Positions 60,417-64,000 of a stretch of 64,000 nucleotides of DNA are shown in pieces; the first letter of the stretch is position 1; each line of letters starts with the position of its first letter. The notes beneath the pieces are model-generated. The model saw only the letters and a program-made list of their open reading frames with translations. It ran no database searches and was not told the origin of the DNA. The translations under genes were made by a program, and so were the position numbers. Where the stretch lies: the NCBI GenBank assembly GCA_019843655.1, contig JACDQD010000006.1:4642034-4706033 (forward strand), read 5' to 3'. This stretch comes from Lethocerus indicus. Taxonomy: Eukaryota > Arthropoda > Insecta > Hemiptera > Belostomatidae.

Positions 60417-63250
60417 ATGTGGTCAACGTCAACAGCCATCTTTGTTGTTGCCGTTACAGTGACCAACGTAAGTTCAAATTATGATTTTCATTTCGTTTTG
60501 TCCACAATAGGTTTTTATTTATGTATAGATGCATGTCACAGTTATTAGAGTAATATTTTAATTAGTTTAGACACATGTAATTTGTTAGAATATAACCGGA
60601 GTATATAACCGATAGCATCCAATATAATTAATCCGATATTATCCTCCTTGCTAGTGCATATTAATTTATACCAATAAACGCATTCAAATAAAATAGTCTG
60701 AATTTGAACTAGCCCAAATTTAGTGATTGTAAACATTGTTTTCAGGTTCTTGGATATATCCCTCACCCCTGCCAGGACCTAGCGGGAACATGTTACAAGG
60801 ACGCAGGAGGGTTGTCCAAATCTGTTACTGGATTCAACAGCGGTTTTACAGACTCAGGAATTCATGTGACAGAAGAATCAAAGGTTGTACATAAGGAAGG
60901 ACTACAGGATGGTATTGACGGGCACAACGAAATTGGGGATGGCGGTCCCATCGGAGTTCGACTGGGCGTAGTTACAGCACAAGTGGGAGATAGCTCCTCT
61001 GTGGGAGGTGTTATTAAGGCTGCGGCAGGTGCAGGTGGAGGACTAGGAGTTGGTTTAGGAGATATTAAAGTAGGATTAGGCGGAGGCCTAGGTGCCGGCG
61101 TGGGTGTAGGAAATGGCATTAAAGCCGGTGTAGGAGCTGGTGGTGGGTTAGGCGTTGGGGTAGGAGGAGTTAATGTAGGATTAGGTGGAGGCCTAGGTGC
61201 CGGAGTCGGAGTTGGCGATGGTATAAAAGCCGGTGTAGGAGCAGGTGGCGGTTTAGGAGTAGGCATAGGAGGAGTTAATGTAGGATTAGGCGGAGGCCTA
61301 GGTGCCGGCGTGGGTGTAGGAAATGGAATTAAAGCCGGAGTAGGAGCGGGTGGCGGGTTAGGAGTTGGATTAGGAGGAGTTAATGTCGGATTAGGTGGAG
61401 GTCTAGGTGCCGGAGTAGGAGTTGGAAATGGAATTAAAGCCGGAGTAGGAGCGGGTGGCGGGTTAGGAGTTGGATTAGGAGGAGTTAATGTCGGATTAGG
61501 TGGAGGTCTAGGTGCCGGAGTAGGAGTTGGAGATGGGATAAAAGCCGGTGTAGGAGCTGGGGGTGGTTTAGGTGTTGGTGTAGGAGGAGTTAATGTGGGA
61601 GTAGGAGGAGGTTTAGGAGCCGGAGTAGGAGTAGGTGATGGAATAAAAGCGGGAGTAGGAGCTGGTGGCGGTTTAGGTGTCGGTGTAGGAGGAATTAACG
61701 TGGGATTAGGTGGAGGCCTGGGTGCTGGAGTGGCAGTGGGAGATGGGATAAAAGCCGGCGTAGGAGCTGGTGGTGGTTTAGGAGTTGGATTAGGAGGAGT
61801 TAAAGTCGGACTTGGTGGTGGCCTAGGTGCCGGAGTAGGAGTTGGAGACGGGATAAAAGCCGGTGTAGGAGCTGGGGGCGGTTTAGGAGTCGGATTAGGA
61901 GGAGTTAATGTCGGACTAGGTGGAGGCCTCGGTGCCGGAGTAGGAGTTGGAGATGGGATAAAAGCCGGTGTAGGAGCAGGTGGCGGTTTAGGAGTCGGAT
62001 TAGGAGGAGTTAATATTGGACTAGGTGGAGGCCTGGGTGCAGGAGTAGGAGTTGGAGATGGGATAAAAGCCGGTGTAGGAGCAGGTGGCGGCTTAGGCGT
62101 TGGGGTAGGTGGAATTAATGTGGGATTAGGAGGAGGTCTAGGTGCCGGAGTAGGGTTGGGAGATGGGATAAAAGCCGGTGTAGGAGCCGGTGGTGGATTG
62201 GGAGTTGGTATAGGTGGAGTTAATATAGGATTAGGTGGTGGCCTGGGTGCCGGAGTCGGAGTTGGAGGAGGTGGAGTTAAACCACCGGGTGTCGGTGCTG
62301 GCGGTGGTCTTGGAGTTGGATTGGGCGCCGGTCTCGGTGCCGGTGTCGGTGTTGGCGGTGGTCTAGGAGTGGGATTGGGTGCGGGACTCGGCGCCGGTGT
62401 CGGAATAGGCGGTGGTCTAGCAGTCGGAGGTGGTAATAAAACAGGAGGATCTGCCTGTTCAACTTTGCCAAGTTGTCTATTGCCGTGCGTAGTACCACCA
62501 GGCTCGTGCTACTGCCTATGTAACCCTTCCCAGTCACTGCCCTCGAAGTGTCCCACCTGTCAACTGCAGAACACGGTACAACACCAATGTAATTCGGCAC
62601 AGCGTACATGCCAATCGCAGTCCTCTTACCAAAACCAACAGTGCAATGTTGGACCGTGTGCTTGTCAGTCGCAAAGCTCGTGCCAAACGCAGGCTACTGT
62701 AAATGCGCTATGTCCCTGCCAAAAGCAATGTTCGTGTCAGAAGCAGTGTTCGTGTTGCCAACAACAATCGAGCAGTCAGCAACAGTCTAGCAGTCAGCAT
62801 CAATCTAGCAGTCAGCATCAATCTAGCAACCAGCATCAATCGAACAGTCAGCATCAATCGAGCAGTCAGCATCAATCGAGCAGTCAGCACCAATCGAGCA
62901 GTCAGCATCAATCGAGCAGTCAGCATCAATCGAGCAGTCAGCAACAGTCTAGCAGTCAGCAGCAGCAGTCTAACTCTAAGGAGCATAAATCACCGGAGAA
63001 GACTACCGTTTGGCATGTCTGCCCTGTGGCTGATGAGGGTTGCCTGTTGTGCGACTGCCCGAGCGAGTGCCAGACTTACCTGTTGCCTCCTGTCGCCACG
63101 CTGGAGGAGGTCGCTGCCACTTCCCAACTGCCCATTTTACACACCAAACATTGCCGTCACTGCGATCACAGCCATCCGTCCGATTCTCTCAAACATCGCT
63201 CTGCACACCCAAATAACAAATTTCCCCAGTTACTTCTCGATTGCTGTTAG
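60417..63250 (+). CDS. secreted 851-aa Gly/Val-repeat protein with Cys- and Gln/Ser/His-rich end
   Basis: Exon 1 (60417-60467) encodes [17 protein letters not shown] and ends in a phase-0 donor GTAAGT. Exon 2 (60746-63250) follows TTGTTTTCAG and begins [19 protein letters not shown]. Residues ~120-540 are eleven to twelve tandem copies of a 35-aa unit containing [33 protein letters not shown] Cys-rich part follows ([37 protein letters not shown]), then about a dozen SSSQHQ hexapeptides, and a final Cys/His part ([24 protein letters not shown]). This resembles Gly-rich elastic or adhesive structural proteins, with cysteines for cross-linking; the family is not recognised. Poly(A) signal at 63442. 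Confidence 0.87.
61060..62270 (+). repeat. 105-bp coding tandem repeat (35 aa), 11-12 units
   Basis: The marker GATGGGATAAAAGCCGG recurs every 105 bp (for example 61532, 61637, 61742). Units differ mainly at third positions plus a few D/N and V/I/L swaps. Confidence 0.95.
62764..62970 (+). repeat. 18-bp coding tandem repeat (SSSQHQ), about 12 units
   Basis: AGCAGTCAGCATCAATCG repeated with few changes inside the C-terminal region of the 851-aa gene. Confidence 0.93.
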
Positions 63251-64000
63251 TCAGATAATATTCCAGGACCTTATTCATTCCATATTTTCAGGACTACTAA
63301 CTCTTTTTGTTAACTTTTGTTAATTTACTCATTCTTTTTGTATCGTTTTATGAAATATATACATTCTCGTTCAGACAATTGTAAACGAAGAAATATATTT
63401 CCAGTGTTTTAGAATATAAAACGTTTTGTATGTTCATACAAAATAAAGTACGTGAACGTCTTCTGCATCTGTCCGCCTTGACCTCCTTATAATCATCAGT
63501 ATTTCAATTGTTTTGCAGTTTTGATTTATCTCCCGAAAAACAGACTAATATTTATCAATTTCCAGAGCGTTTCGATTAAAAGAGTCAGGATTCACAGGAT
63601 AACCCGTGATTTGCACTAATTGAAATTCAGGCAATAGTTTTAAAATAGCCAAAACTATAGGATGCGTGTCACCTTCAAGTGGGTTAACGTCAAACAACAA
63701 ATTTGGCCGTGGTTTAAAAGCAATCGAAATCGACAAAATCTCGTTAAAAGACAATATCTAAAAACGTATATAATTTAGTAAAGACGAATACATACTGACG
63801 GTAATGAACAGACGTTACTTACTTCAGTATATTATTAGCTGAAGGTTAACAACGTGTTTCTACAGAATGATCCAAACCGCGGATTCCATGTGATTCACTG
63901 TCGTGACGTCAATAGGTCGGTGTTAATCACCTCAATACCTTTTTCATGGATAAATACAATCGGTTTTATAGACACTGTCCAATGGTAGTGGGGGGTGGGG
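63251..64000. other. 3' flank of the 851-aa gene, no further gene seen
   Basis: Contains AATAAA at 63442-63447 and AT-rich sequence to the window edge. The minus-strand frame at 63545-63754 has no recognisable features. Confidence 0.4.

Noticed and set aside
62703..63323. 206-aa frame overlapping the 851-aa gene in another frame
   Set aside because: It is the SSSQHQ repeat read in a shifted frame; the 851-aa frame is open over 2.5 kb with signal peptide and splice support.

Overview
The window is AT-rich eukaryotic genomic DNA from an arthropod, most likely an insect. Genes are split by GT-AG introns. Recognisable products are a C3G/RAPGEF1 orthologue, a small heat-shock protein of the insect crystallin type, the splicing factor SF3B5 and a homologue of the meiotic factor HSF2BP. 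I cannot name the species; nothing in the sequence settles the order.

Layout. From 1 to about 20.0 kb is one gene, C3G (+), with 17 inferred coding exons (415-14242), a candidate microexon and a candidate alternative last exon at 18421. A two-exon small heat-shock protein (-) lies at 20934-21772, followed by a Mutator-like non-autonomous transposon (22009-22620, 9-bp target duplication). An HSF2BP-like gene (+) spans 23452-28191; its upstream exons repeatedly end in a cysteine pair. SF3B5 (-) is at 30563-30820. Two inverted 70-bp minisatellite arrays (29.1 and 35.9 kb) with matching outer flanks bracket SF3B5, a 73-aa cysteine-rich secreted peptide gene (-) that is spread over three short exons, and a 137-aa secreted lysine/acid-rich protein (+).

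From about 32.4 kb to the right edge the window is dominated by secreted, low-complexity, mostly unrecognised proteins: the 73-aa peptide, the 137-aa protein, a 1562-aa Pro-rich protein (-), a 172-aa Cys-rich protein (+), a 560-aa Gly/Ser/Leu then Pro/Gln/Cys protein (+), a 238-aa Pro/Thr protein with Cys-rich N-terminal part (+), and an 851-aa protein with a 35-aa Gly/Val repeat followed by Cys and Gln/Ser/His repeats (+). All seven have the same gene plan: a tiny first coding exon that is essentially the signal peptide, a phase-0 intron right after it, then the whole mature protein (in one exon in six of the seven). Several have TATA-type promoters, and the last two share a promoter block. 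I infer a locally expanded cluster of co-expressed extracellular structural proteins (secretory gland, cuticle, egg shell or similar). This cluster is the most likely undescribed system here; its biological role cannot be told from sequence alone.

Repeats include the three minisatellite arrays, TA and ATC microsatellites, a dispersed element with a hammerhead-like fold (36591, 46119, degraded at 33146), and a second dispersed segment (28874 and 45929). Stretches in which I see no gene are listed as such.
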